Source: Ruegeria marina (GTDB taxonomy: Bacteria; Pseudomonadota; Alphaproteobacteria; Rhodobacterales; Rhodobacteraceae). Taken from it: a stretch of 64,000 nt of DNA. The stretch is from the NCBI RefSeq assembly GCF_900101475.1, contig NZ_FMZV01000009.1, positions 62,001 to 126,000 on the forward strand, given 5' to 3'. Position numbers and translations under genes: made by a program. The notes beneath the pieces were generated by a model. The model was not told where the DNA came from. It searched no databases and worked only from the letters and a program-made list of their open reading frames with translations. Positions 18,823 through 27,436 of this stretch are shown piece after piece (position 1 is the stretch's first letter; every line of letters starts with the position of its first letter).

Positions 18823-19104
18823 CTACCCCAGCAGCTGCCCCAGCTTCATCGCTACCGCCATGTTGCCGCTGATCTTGAGCTTGCCCATCATCACCCCGGT
18901 CATCGGGTTCAGCTTGCCGGTCAGCAGCTTTACCAGATTGTCCTGACTCAGCCGGATGGTGCAATCGGTGTCGCGGTCCCGGGTGCTGGCGGTGTTGTCG
19001 GCCAGGACGATCACGCCATCCGGGCCGCAGTCGAATTTCAGCGATCCGTGAAAGCTCTTGCCCGCCAGCCCGGCCTGCATCCTGTCGGCGATGTCCTGAA
19101 GCAT
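18823..19104 (-). CDS. SCP2 sterol-binding domain protein
   Basis: A single small SCP2-fold domain, expected to bind lipid-like ligands. The C-terminal half shows the family pattern DTDCTIRLSQDNLVKLLTGK, LNPMTGVMMGKLKISGN and MAVAMKLGQLL. I chose ATG 19104 (GAGGGG 8 nt upstream; 93 residues, the usual size); a TTG 9 codons upstream (19131) is the alternative. Biological role is unknown. Confidence 0.85.
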   Translation of the reverse strand: MLQDIADRMQAGLAGKSFHGSLKFDCGPDGVIVLADNTASTRDRDTDCTIRLSQDNLVKLLTGKLNPMTGVMMGKLKISGNMAVAMKLGQLLG

Positions 19105-19179
19105 GTCCCGCACCCCTCGTTTCTGGCCCAAGCGGTAGGGTCAAGGCCCGCGCTTAGCAAGCCTGACCAAGGGGCAGGG

Positions 19180-19619
19180 TCAGCCGCCCATCGCGCGTTG
19201 GGTCAGGGGACAGGGCGACCCGTCGTAAAACGCCTCCAGAATCGCGCGAAACTCCTCGGGCGCATCCGGCACGGCGGCAAACAGGGTCATCGACGAGCGC
19301 AGTTTCTTCGCGTCGATCCCGCCCAGGATATCCTCGGGCCGTTTACCGACGTGGCCGAGCATCAGGCGGCTGACCTCGACCAGACGACGGCGCAGTTCGG
19401 GATGGGCCAGATAGGCAGCAGCCTCTTCCAGATCCCCGATCCCGTAAAGCTGCGCCATATGCGACCGGCCCAGTTCGGCCAGTTGCGGAAAGACGAACCA
19501 CATCCAGTGGCTCGTCTTTTGTCCCAATGTCAGTTCGCGCAGGACATCCGGCCAAACGGTGTCCTGCGCCTCGACGAACATCTCCAGTTCGTCGTCTTCG
19601 TCAAAGTCGTCTTCGCCGC

Positions 19620-19623
<4 letters not shown>
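19180..19623 (-). CDS. DUF1810 family protein
   Basis: A 147-residue cytoplasmic protein of a family with unresolved function, sometimes wrongly called calpastatin. The conserved start is visible: [20 protein letters not shown] then [19 protein letters not shown], and later [17 protein letters not shown]. The very N-terminus is acidic ([11 protein letters not shown]). The start ATG overlaps the argG stop by 4 bp, so it is probably translated with argG. Confidence 0.85.
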
Positions 19624-20849
<1,226 letters not shown>

Positions 20850-21004
20850 CGGAATTCCCCTTAAACGCATGACGCAAGCGGCCTAGCGGGTTTTGCGGTT
20901 GGGGGCAAGTTGCGGCGTCGGATGTGCGACGAAATCGGAGGGCCGATCGCGGCACACCAATGTATTCCTTGCCTCGGGCGCGGGGTTGCGGCAGTCAGGC
21001 GGAC

Positions 21005-22231
21005 ATGACCGATTTCATGTCCCGTGCCCGCGCCGCCGAACAGGCGATGCGCGATGTCTTTCCCGCCACCCCGTTGCAGCGCAACGACCACCTGTCGGCG
21101 CGTTATGGTGCCGATATCTGGCTCAAGCGCGAGGATCTGAGCCCGGTGCGGTCTTACAAGATCCGCGGCGCCTTCAACGCGATGCGCAAGCAGCCGGAGC
21201 AGGGGTTGTTTGTCTGCGCCAGCGCCGGCAACCATGCCCAGGGCGTGGCCTTTATGTGCCGGCACATGGGCGTGCGCGGCGTGATCTTCATGCCGGTGAC
21301 CACGCCGCAGCAGAAGATCCAGAAAACCCGGATGTTCGGCGGCGATCAGGTCGAGATCCACCTGACCGGCGACTATTTCGACCAGACGCTGGCGGCGGCG
21401 CAGGCCTGGTGCGCGCAGGAAGGCGGACATTTCCTGTCGCCCTTTGACGATGCCGACGTGATCGAGGGGCAGGCTTCGCTTGCCGTCGAGATCGAGGAGC
21501 AGTTGGGCGGCGTGCCCGATCACGTGGTGCTGCCGGTGGGTGGCGGCGGCATGTCGGCGGGTGTGGCCACCTGGTTCGGCGACCGCAGCCATTGCATCTT
21601 TGTCGAACCCGAGGGCGGCGCGTGTCTGAGGGCGGCGCTGGCGGCGGGGCATCCTGTGACGCTCGATCATGTGGACAATTTCGTCGATGGCGCGGCGGTG
21701 GGCCGGATCGGGGAAAAGACGTTCGAGCTGCTGAAGTCGCGGCACATGTCGGATGTGTTGGTGATGTCCGAGGACCGGATTTGCACCACCATCATCGAGA
21801 TGCTGAATGTCGAGGGTATCGTGCTGGAACCCGCCGGCGCGCTCTCGGTCGAGGCGGTGGCCGATGTGCAAAGCTTCATCCGGGGCAAGACGGTGGTCTG
21901 TGTCACCTCGGGCGGCAATTTCGACTTCGAACGCCTGCCCGAGGTCAAGGAACGCGCCCAGCGCTACTCAGGGGTCAAGAAATACTTCCTGCTGCGTCTG
22001 CCGCAGCGACCCGGCGCGCTGAAGGAGTTTCTGAACATCCTCGGCCCGGATGACGATATCGCCCGGTTCGAATACATGAAGAAATCGGCGCGCAACTTCG
22101 GATCGGTCCTGATCGGTATCGAGACCAGCAAGCCCGAGAATTTCGAACGGCTCTATGCTCGTCTGGACGAGGCGGGGTTCACCTATACCGACATCACCCG
22201 CAACGAGACATTGGCGCAATTCGTGATCTGA
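21005..22231 (+). CDS. ilvA: Threonine ammonia-lyase
   Basis: PLP enzyme converting threonine to 2-oxobutanoate, the first step to isoleucine. The PLP lysine lies in LSPVRSYKIRGAFNAMRK; GNHAQGVAF and the glycine-rich phosphate loop VGGGGMSAG are present. A single C-terminal regulatory domain (from about residue 325, KKYFLLRLPQRPGALKEFL) gives 408 residues, the short biosynthetic type rather than the 510-residue E. coli type. I start at ATG 21005; the upstream frame lacks family similarity and an SD. It diverges from argG across 155 bp. Confidence 0.93.
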   Translation: MTDFMSRARAAEQAMRDVFPATPLQRNDHLSARYGADIWLKREDLSPVRSYKIRGAFNAMRKQPEQGLFVCASAGNHAQGVAFMCRHMGVRGVIFMPVTTPQQKIQKTRMFGGDQVEIHLTGDYFDQTLAAAQAWCAQEGGHFLSPFDDADVIEGQASLAVEIEEQLGGVPDHVVLPVGGGGMSAGVATWFGDRSHCIFVEPEGGACLRAALAAGHPVTLDHVDNFVDGAAVGRIGEKTFELLKSRHMSDVLVMSEDRICTTIIEMLNVEGIVLEPAGALSVEAVADVQSFIRGKTVVCVTSGGNFDFERLPEVKERAQRYSGVKKYFLLRLPQRPGALKEFLNILGPDDDIARFEYMKKSARNFGSVLIGIETSKPENFERLYARLDEAGFTYTDITRNETLAQFVI

Positions 22232-22237
22232 TCGCGG

Positions 22238-22561
22238 TCACACCTGCGCCAGGTCCGCCTGGAACGTGTCGCGCGATTGTTCGAAATTTCGGATGATCGC
22301 TCCCAGGTCCACTTCGGAAGCCTGTCCGGCGGCAGCCATCCTTTCGCCGTCCTGGCACATGGCCGAGAAGGACTCGAACCCGAGGCTGAGCGCGCTGCCC
22401 TTGAGAAAGTGCAGATCGCCCGCCAGGCTTGCCGGATCCGAGTTGTTCCGCAAACGGTCAATGACTTCGTCCACTTCTTCAAGGAACAGTTGCACCACTT
22501 CACCGAAATCCTCGGTGCCAACTTCGTCTTTCAACTGTGCAACGCGGGGCCAATTGATCAT
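22238..22561 (-). CDS. Hpt (histidine phosphotransfer) domain protein
   Basis: A free-standing Hpt protein of 107 residues. The phosphorylatable His is residue 51 in LHFLKGSALSLGFESFS, the standard HxxKG motif. It would receive phosphate from a hybrid kinase or pass it to a receiver. The start ATG has GGAGG 6 nt upstream; a GTG one codon earlier is too close to that SD. It diverges from the receiver-PP2C gene, an obvious candidate partner, and its 3' end lies 6 bp from ilvA. Confidence 0.88.
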   Translation of the reverse strand: MINWPRVAQLKDEVGTEDFGEVVQLFLEEVDEVIDRLRNNSDPASLAGDLHFLKGSALSLGFESFSAMCQDGERMAAAGQASEVDLGAIIRNFEQSRDTFQADLAQV

Positions 22562-22749
22562 CACGTGCCTCCGATCAAGCCTCTCCTTTACTCTTGCTTA
22601 GGACATCGGCGGTAAACGCAGGGTTAAGAAACCCGGCTGGTTTCATCGAATTATTCGTTTCATCCGATGTTAAGAGGCGTGTCCCTAATTTGCCTTTCGT
22701 CGAAATCCAGGTGCGTTCGGGGTCGGGGGAAGTGTTGCAGGCGACAGAA

Positions 22750-24003
22750 ATGGAGGCCCAGACCGAGATGGAACTGGGGGCGATCCGCAAGGTTCTTGTT
22801 GTCGACGATAGCCGACTACAGCGAAGGATTCTGTCCAGTTCGCTCAAGAAATGGGGCTTTGAAGTGATCGAGGCCGACAGCGGCGAGCAGGCGATGGAGA
22901 TCTGCGCAAGGGACATGCCGGACCTGATTGTCAGCGATTGGGTCATGCCCGGAATGACCGGGCTGGATTTCTGCCGCACGTTCAGACAGCTGAATTCGGA
23001 CAAGTATTGCTATTTCATCCTTCTGACGTCGAAGAGCGAAAAGAACGAAGTGGCGCAGGGCCTGGATGCGGGTGCCGACGATTTCCTGATCAAGCCGGTC
23101 GATTCCGACGAACTGCGGGCGCGGATATCGGCGGGCGCGCGGATATTGGGCATGCAGCGGGAATTGTCGAGCAAGAACAAGATGATCGCCCGCGCGCTCG
23201 ACGAGCTCAAGGTTGCTCATGATGCCATAGACAAGGATCTGATCCAGGCCCGCAAGATACAGGAATCCCTGGTGCCGGAATTCAGCCGCGACTTTGGTCG
23301 TTCGCGGGTCAGCCTGCTCTTGAAACCTTGTGGACATATCGGTGGCGACCTGGTGGGCATGTTCTCGCCCGGGGACAACCGGCTGGGGTTCTACAGTATC
23401 GACGTGTCCGGTCATGGTATCACCTCGGCAATGATGACCGCGCGGCTTGGCGGCTATCTGTCGAGCCGATATTTCGATCAGAACGTCGCGATGGAAAAGA
23501 GGTTCGGCAAGTTCTATGCCCTGCGCCCGCCACAGGAGGTGGCCAGCACGCTGAACTCTCGCCTGATCGCCGATACCGGGATCGAAGAATACTTCACCAT
23601 GGTCTACGTCATCATGGACCTGCGCAGCGGGCTTTTGAGGATGGTGCAGGCCGGCCACCCGCATCCGCTGTTGATACGCGCGGACGGTAGCACTGAATTC
23701 ATCGGCGACGGTGGCGTTCCGATCGGTCTGTTGCCGGACATTCCCTATACGCAGTACCAGGCGCAGTTGTATCCGGGCGACCGGCTGCTGCTCTATTCCG
23801 ATGGTTTCACCGAATGCCGTCTCGAAAACGGCGACATGCTGGAACCCGAGGGGTTGTTGCGGCTTGTGCGCGACTGCGACCCGCGGCAGGCAGGGCAGGA
23901 GTTTCTGGATGACCTGTTCTGGCGGCTGACACAGGTCATTTCGCCTGAATTCGGGCTGGAAGACGACGTTTCGGCCGCATTTTTCGAGTTCAACGGTCCT
24001 TGA
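22750..24003 (+). CDS. Response regulator with PP2C (SpoIIE/RsbU-type) phosphatase output
   Basis: The N-terminal receiver domain (about 12-130) has the acidic pair VVDDSR, phospho-acceptor Asp63 in VSDWVMPGMTG and the conserved Lys in FLIKPVD. A coiled-coil linker with the motif QARKIQESLVP leads to a PP2C phosphatase domain (GGDLVG, DVSGHGITSAM, final LEDDVSAAFFEF). Such proteins dephosphorylate anti-sigma antagonists in partner-switch systems. The open frame extends upstream. I use ATG 22750 (417 residues); ATG 22768, with TGGAGG 11 nt before it, is also possible. Confidence 0.88.
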   Translation: MEAQTEMELGAIRKVLVVDDSRLQRRILSSSLKKWGFEVIEADSGEQAMEICARDMPDLIVSDWVMPGMTGLDFCRTFRQLNSDKYCYFILLTSKSEKNEVAQGLDAGADDFLIKPVDSDELRARISAGARILGMQRELSSKNKMIARALDELKVAHDAIDKDLIQARKIQESLVPEFSRDFGRSRVSLLLKPCGHIGGDLVGMFSPGDNRLGFYSIDVSGHGITSAMMTARLGGYLSSRYFDQNVAMEKRFGKFYALRPPQEVASTLNSRLIADTGIEEYFTMVYVIMDLRSGLLRMVQAGHPHPLLIRADGSTEFIGDGGVPIGLLPDIPYTQYQAQLYPGDRLLLYSDGFTECRLENGDMLEPEGLLRLVRDCDPRQAGQEFLDDLFWRLTQVISPEFGLEDDVSAAFFEFNGP

Positions 24004-24442
24004 GCCGCTTCAGGTGCAGGGTGGCGAAATGCCGGTCGCCGGCGTTGCCGAGTTCCTCAGCCGCCATTTCGGCGCGCAACCACAGCGCCGTATGACCTGT
24101 TTCGGTCGGCGGTCCCAGGCGGCGGACGGGACGGGCGGAGTAGATCAGACAGACCTTTTCCGCCCAGAGGTCGTATTCGGGCATGTAGGTGAAGCGCCGG
24201 AAGGTTCCGAGCCGCCGCGGTGCCGCGATCAGCCAACCGGTTTCTTCGTACACCTCGCGGTGCAGGGCGGTGATCGGCGATTCGCCCGGATCGATCCCGC
24301 CGCCTGGCAATTGCAGGTCGGGGCCCGGCTCGGCCTGACAGGTCAACAATAGCGCATCGCCGCGTGGCAAAAGCGCATAGGCGCCAACCCGACGGACATA
24401 TTTCCGGCCCGGTTCCGGGGTTTCGCCGAAACGTCTGATCAT
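23990..24442 (-). CDS. Nudix hydrolase
   Basis: A 150-residue Nudix enzyme with the box GGGIDPGESPITALHREVYE followed by ETGW, which fits G-x5-E-x7-REUxEExGU. It should hydrolyse a nucleoside diphosphate linked to another group; the substrate cannot be told. Its 3' end overlaps the convergent phosphatase gene by 14 bp. It diverges from hslO. Confidence 0.88.
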   Translation of the reverse strand: MIRRFGETPEPGRKYVRRVGAYALLPRGDALLLTCQAEPGPDLQLPGGGIDPGESPITALHREVYEETGWLIAAPRRLGTFRRFTYMPEYDLWAEKVCLIYSARPVRRLGPPTETGHTALWLRAEMAAEELGNAGDRHFATLHLKRLKDR

Positions 24443-24519
24443 GTAAGGCCCCTTTCAACGCGGCTTGTCCGACCTTATATGGTCGCGATATGCCAAGACC
24501 TGGCGGACAAGGAAACCCC

Positions 24520-25500
24520 ATGACCATCGGAACCAAAATCGCGTGGGACGACACGGTCCTGCCCTTCCAACTGGATTTGCCCCAGATGCGCGGCCGTATC
24601 GCCCGACTCGACGGGGTTCTCGAAGGCGTCCTGAAACAGCACGACTACCCACCCGTGGTCGAGGCGCTGGTGGCCGAGATGGCCCTCTTGACCGCGCTGA
24701 TCGGCCAGACCATCAAGCTGCGCTGGAAACTGTCGCTTCAGGTGCAGTCCAATGGTCCTGTGCGGATGATCGCGACCGATTACTACGCGCCCAAGGTCGA
24801 GGGCGAACCGGCGCGCATCCGCGCCTATGCCAGTTTCGACCGGGACCGCCTGACCGACGCACCGCCCTTCGCACAGATCGGCAAGGGTTATTTCGCGATC
24901 CTGATCGACCAGGGCAAGGGCACCCAGCCCTACCAGGGCATCACGCCGCTGGCGGGCGGGTCGCTCAGCACCTGCGCCGAGGCCTATTTCGCCCAGTCCG
25001 AGCAATTGCCCACGCGGTTCGTCCTGCGCTTTGGCAAGTCCATCGAACCGGGCGTCCCGGAACACTGGCGCGCCGGGGGTATCATGTTGCAACACATGCC
25101 CAAGGCATCGCCCTTTGCCGCCAGCGGGCAGGGAACCGGCGACATCCTGACCGCCGCCGATCTGGTCGACGGCGAAGAGGGAGAGAACTGGAACCGGGTC
25201 AACATCCTGCTCGATACGGTCGAGGAACTGGAACTGATCGGGCCGGCGCTGCCGCCGACCGACCTGCTGGTGCGTCTGTTCCACGAGGAACAGCCGCGCG
25301 TTTACGACTCGCAACCGGTCCGTTTTGGCTGCACCTGTTCCGAGGACCGGGTGCGCCAGAGCCTGTCGATCTATTCGCAAAAGGATATCGGCCACATGAC
25401 CACCGAAGACGGCATGGTCACCGCCGATTGCCAGTTCTGCGGTGCCCATTACGTGATGGACCCGGAGAGCCTCGGCTTCGAGGCCAACAAGAGTGAGTGA
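24520..25500 (+). CDS. hslO: Redox-regulated chaperone Hsp33
   Basis: Holdase chaperone activated by oxidation. The C-terminal zinc/redox switch is complete: GCTCSEDRV (CxC) and DCQFCGAHYV (CxxC). ATG 24520 with AAGGAAA 4 nt upstream gives 326 residues; the frame opens 10 codons earlier without SD support. The 3' end overlaps the NudL-type gene by 8 bp, starting a run hslO-nudL-cca. Confidence 0.95.
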   Translation: MTIGTKIAWDDTVLPFQLDLPQMRGRIARLDGVLEGVLKQHDYPPVVEALVAEMALLTALIGQTIKLRWKLSLQVQSNGPVRMIATDYYAPKVEGEPARIRAYASFDRDRLTDAPPFAQIGKGYFAILIDQGKGTQPYQGITPLAGGSLSTCAEAYFAQSEQLPTRFVLRFGKSIEPGVPEHWRAGGIMLQHMPKASPFAASGQGTGDILTAADLVDGEEGENWNRVNILLDTVEELELIGPALPPTDLLVRLFHEEQPRVYDSQPVRFGCTCSEDRVRQSLSIYSQKDIGHMTTEDGMVTADCQFCGAHYVMDPESLGFEANKSE

Positions 25501-26089
25501 AACGGTCGCCTCTCTGCGGGCGGCCCTTTTGCGGCCGGGACCCGGGTCGAGCGATTTCGACCTGAACCCCGGCATCGTCCTGCCGGAAGGACGCAAGTTG
25601 CGACCTGCCGGGGTATTGGTGCCTGTCACGCTGGCATATGGCGTGCCACGGGTCATTCTGACAAAACGGTCGTCGGCCTTGAAGCACCATCCCGGCCAGA
25701 TCGCCTTTCCCGGCGGCAAGCAGGACGAGGGCGATGCCGACGTCATCGCCGCCGCCCTGCGCGAGGCGCAGGAGGAAATCGGCCTGCCGTCCGACTTGCC
25801 GCAGGTTCTCGGAACCCTGCCCGCACATGAAACCGTCACGTCCTTCATGGTGACGCCGGTGGTGGCGGTGATCGAACGCGGGTTCGACATCCGCCCTGAG
25901 CCGGGCGAGGTGGAAGAGGTATTTTCGGTGCCCCTGTCTCATCTGATGATACCGGCCAACTACTCGGTCCAGTCGCGCCGCTGGCGCGGACAATGGCGGC
26001 GTTATTACACGGTCCCCTGGGGACCCTATTACATCTGGGGCGCGACCGCGCGGATGTTGCGCGGGCTGGCGGCAAGGATGCAGGGCTGA
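25493..26089 (+). CDS. CoA pyrophosphatase-like Nudix hydrolase (NudL type)
   Basis: 198 residues with the CoA-Nudix signature LKHHPGQIAFPGGKQDEGD just before the Nudix box (ALREAQEEIGLP). Members of this group hydrolyse coenzyme A to phosphopantetheine and 3',5'-ADP. The start overlaps hslO by 8 bp, and the stop shares one base with the CCA enzyme start (TGATG), so the three genes are translationally linked. Confidence 0.9.
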   Translation: MSETVASLRAALLRPGPGSSDFDLNPGIVLPEGRKLRPAGVLVPVTLAYGVPRVILTKRSSALKHHPGQIAFPGGKQDEGDADVIAAALREAQEEIGLPSDLPQVLGTLPAHETVTSFMVTPVVAVIERGFDIRPEPGEVEEVFSVPLSHLMIPANYSVQSRRWRGQWRRYYTVPWGPYYIWGATARMLRGLAARMQG

Positions 26090-27240
26090 TGCGGATCACC
26101 GACCCGTGGCTGACGCACAAGGCGACGCAGGCGGTCTGCCGGGCGCTGACCGATGCCGGCGCGCAGGCTCTGTTCGTCGGCGGCTGCGTGCGCAATGCAC
26201 TGCTGGGCGCGCCGGTCAGCGACATCGACATCACCACTGACGCCCGGCCCGAACGGGTGATCGAATTGGCCGAGACCGCCGGGATCAAGGCGGTTCCGAC
26301 CGGTATCGAACATGGCACAGTGACACTGGTCGAAGGCGGCATCCCGCACGAGGTCACGACCTTTCGCCGCGATGTGGAAACCGATGGCCGTCGCGCGGTG
26401 GTCGCGTTTTCGGACTCGCTGCACGAGGACGCGGCCCGGCGCGACTTTACCATGAACGCGCTTTATGCCCGGCCGGATGGCACCATTCTGGATCCGCTCG
26501 GCGGTTTGCCCGACCTGCACGCGCGCCGGGTCCGGTTCATCGGTAATGCCACGGACCGTATCCGCGAGGATTACCTGCGCTCGCTGCGCTATTTCCGGTT
26601 TCATGCATGGTATGGCGATGAAGGGGCCGGGTTCGATGCGGAAGCGCTGGCCGCGATTACCGCCAACCTCGAAGGGCTGAGCCGCCTGTCGCGCGAACGG
26701 GTCGGGGCCGAGTTGCTGAAGCTCTTGGCCGCGCCGGATCCGGCGTCCGCCGTGGCGACGATGCGAACGATCGGGGTGCTGGCGCGGATCCTTCCGGGCG
26801 CGGATGACCGGGCGCTCGCCCCTCTGATGCATCTCGAGGGCGACCTGTCCCCCGATCCGATCCGCCGTCTTGCCGCGCTGGGCGAACCCGAACTGATGGA
26901 AAACTTGCGCCTCAGCAAGGCGCAGATGACCATGCTGGCCCGCCTGCGGGCGGCCGCCTCGGGCACTGCTGGCCCCGGCGAACTCGGTCACGAGTTGGGG
27001 TTCGATGCCGCCCGCGATGCGCTGCTGCTGCGGGCGGCCCTTCTGGAAATGCCCTTCGATCCCGCCTGCCTGACCGAGGTGGAACACGGCGCGCGTGCCG
27101 TTTTCCCGATATCCGCCAAAGACCTGATGCCCGCCTATAGCGGCAAGGCGCTGGGCGAAAAACTGGCGCAACTCAAGAGACGTTGGATCGTTTCGGGCTT
27201 CACTCTGGACCGGGCGGCGCTATTGTCCGAGCATGGTTGA
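26089..27240 (+). CDS. cca: CCA-adding tRNA nucleotidyltransferase
   Basis: Adds or repairs the 3' CCA of tRNAs (class II nucleotidyltransferase, alphaproteobacterial form). VGGCVRNALLGAPVSDIDIT has the GGxVRD-like and catalytic DxD motifs. DFTMNALYARPDGTILDPLG and EDYLRSLRYFRFHAWYG follow. ATG 26089 overlaps the preceding stop; the 383-residue length fits. Further upstream frame is a shadow of the Nudix gene. Confidence 0.93.
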   Translation: MRITDPWLTHKATQAVCRALTDAGAQALFVGGCVRNALLGAPVSDIDITTDARPERVIELAETAGIKAVPTGIEHGTVTLVEGGIPHEVTTFRRDVETDGRRAVVAFSDSLHEDAARRDFTMNALYARPDGTILDPLGGLPDLHARRVRFIGNATDRIREDYLRSLRYFRFHAWYGDEGAGFDAEALAAITANLEGLSRLSRERVGAELLKLLAAPDPASAVATMRTIGVLARILPGADDRALAPLMHLEGDLSPDPIRRLAALGEPELMENLRLSKAQMTMLARLRAAASGTAGPGELGHELGFDAARDALLLRAALLEMPFDPACLTEVEHGARAVFPISAKDLMPAYSGKALGEKLAQLKRRWIVSGFTLDRAALLSEHG

Positions 27241-27322
27241 CGTAAGGTCAATACTTTCCCTCGTGACAGACCGGCCCAGTTCCAACTAGGGTCAAACCGG
27301 AAACCTGACAGGAGGGGTGCGA

Positions 27323-27349
27323 ATGAATTACGGGCTCTGGTTCGGCTAA
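27323..27349 (+). CDS. Putative leader peptide MNYGLWFG upstream of the ABC exporters
   Basis: An 8-codon ORF (ATG 27323, TAA 27347-27349) encoding MNYGLWFG. AGGAGG (27310-27315) lies 7 nt before the ATG, one of the best SDs in the window. It sits in the 196-bp gap before the first ABC exporter gene. Its last codons overlap a hairpin (TTCGGC, loop TAA, GCCGGA; 27341-27355), and AACCTGA (27303-27309) before its SD can pair with TCAGGTT (27369-27375). This layout fits a translated regulatory leader. Translation, conservation and function are not proven. Confidence 0.5.
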   Translation: MNYGLWFG

Positions 27350-27436
27350 GCCGGAATAACCGACCCGTTCAGGTTGGTGTTCCGCACGCCGCCTGCTTCG
27401 CATTTTAGACCGTTGCCGCTCAGTTGGAGCATCGTC

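Noticed and set aside
27237-27265. TTGACG as a -35 element for the exporter leader
   Set aside because: No acceptable -10 at 16-18 nt spacing; it also overlaps the cca stop, so I list no promoter.
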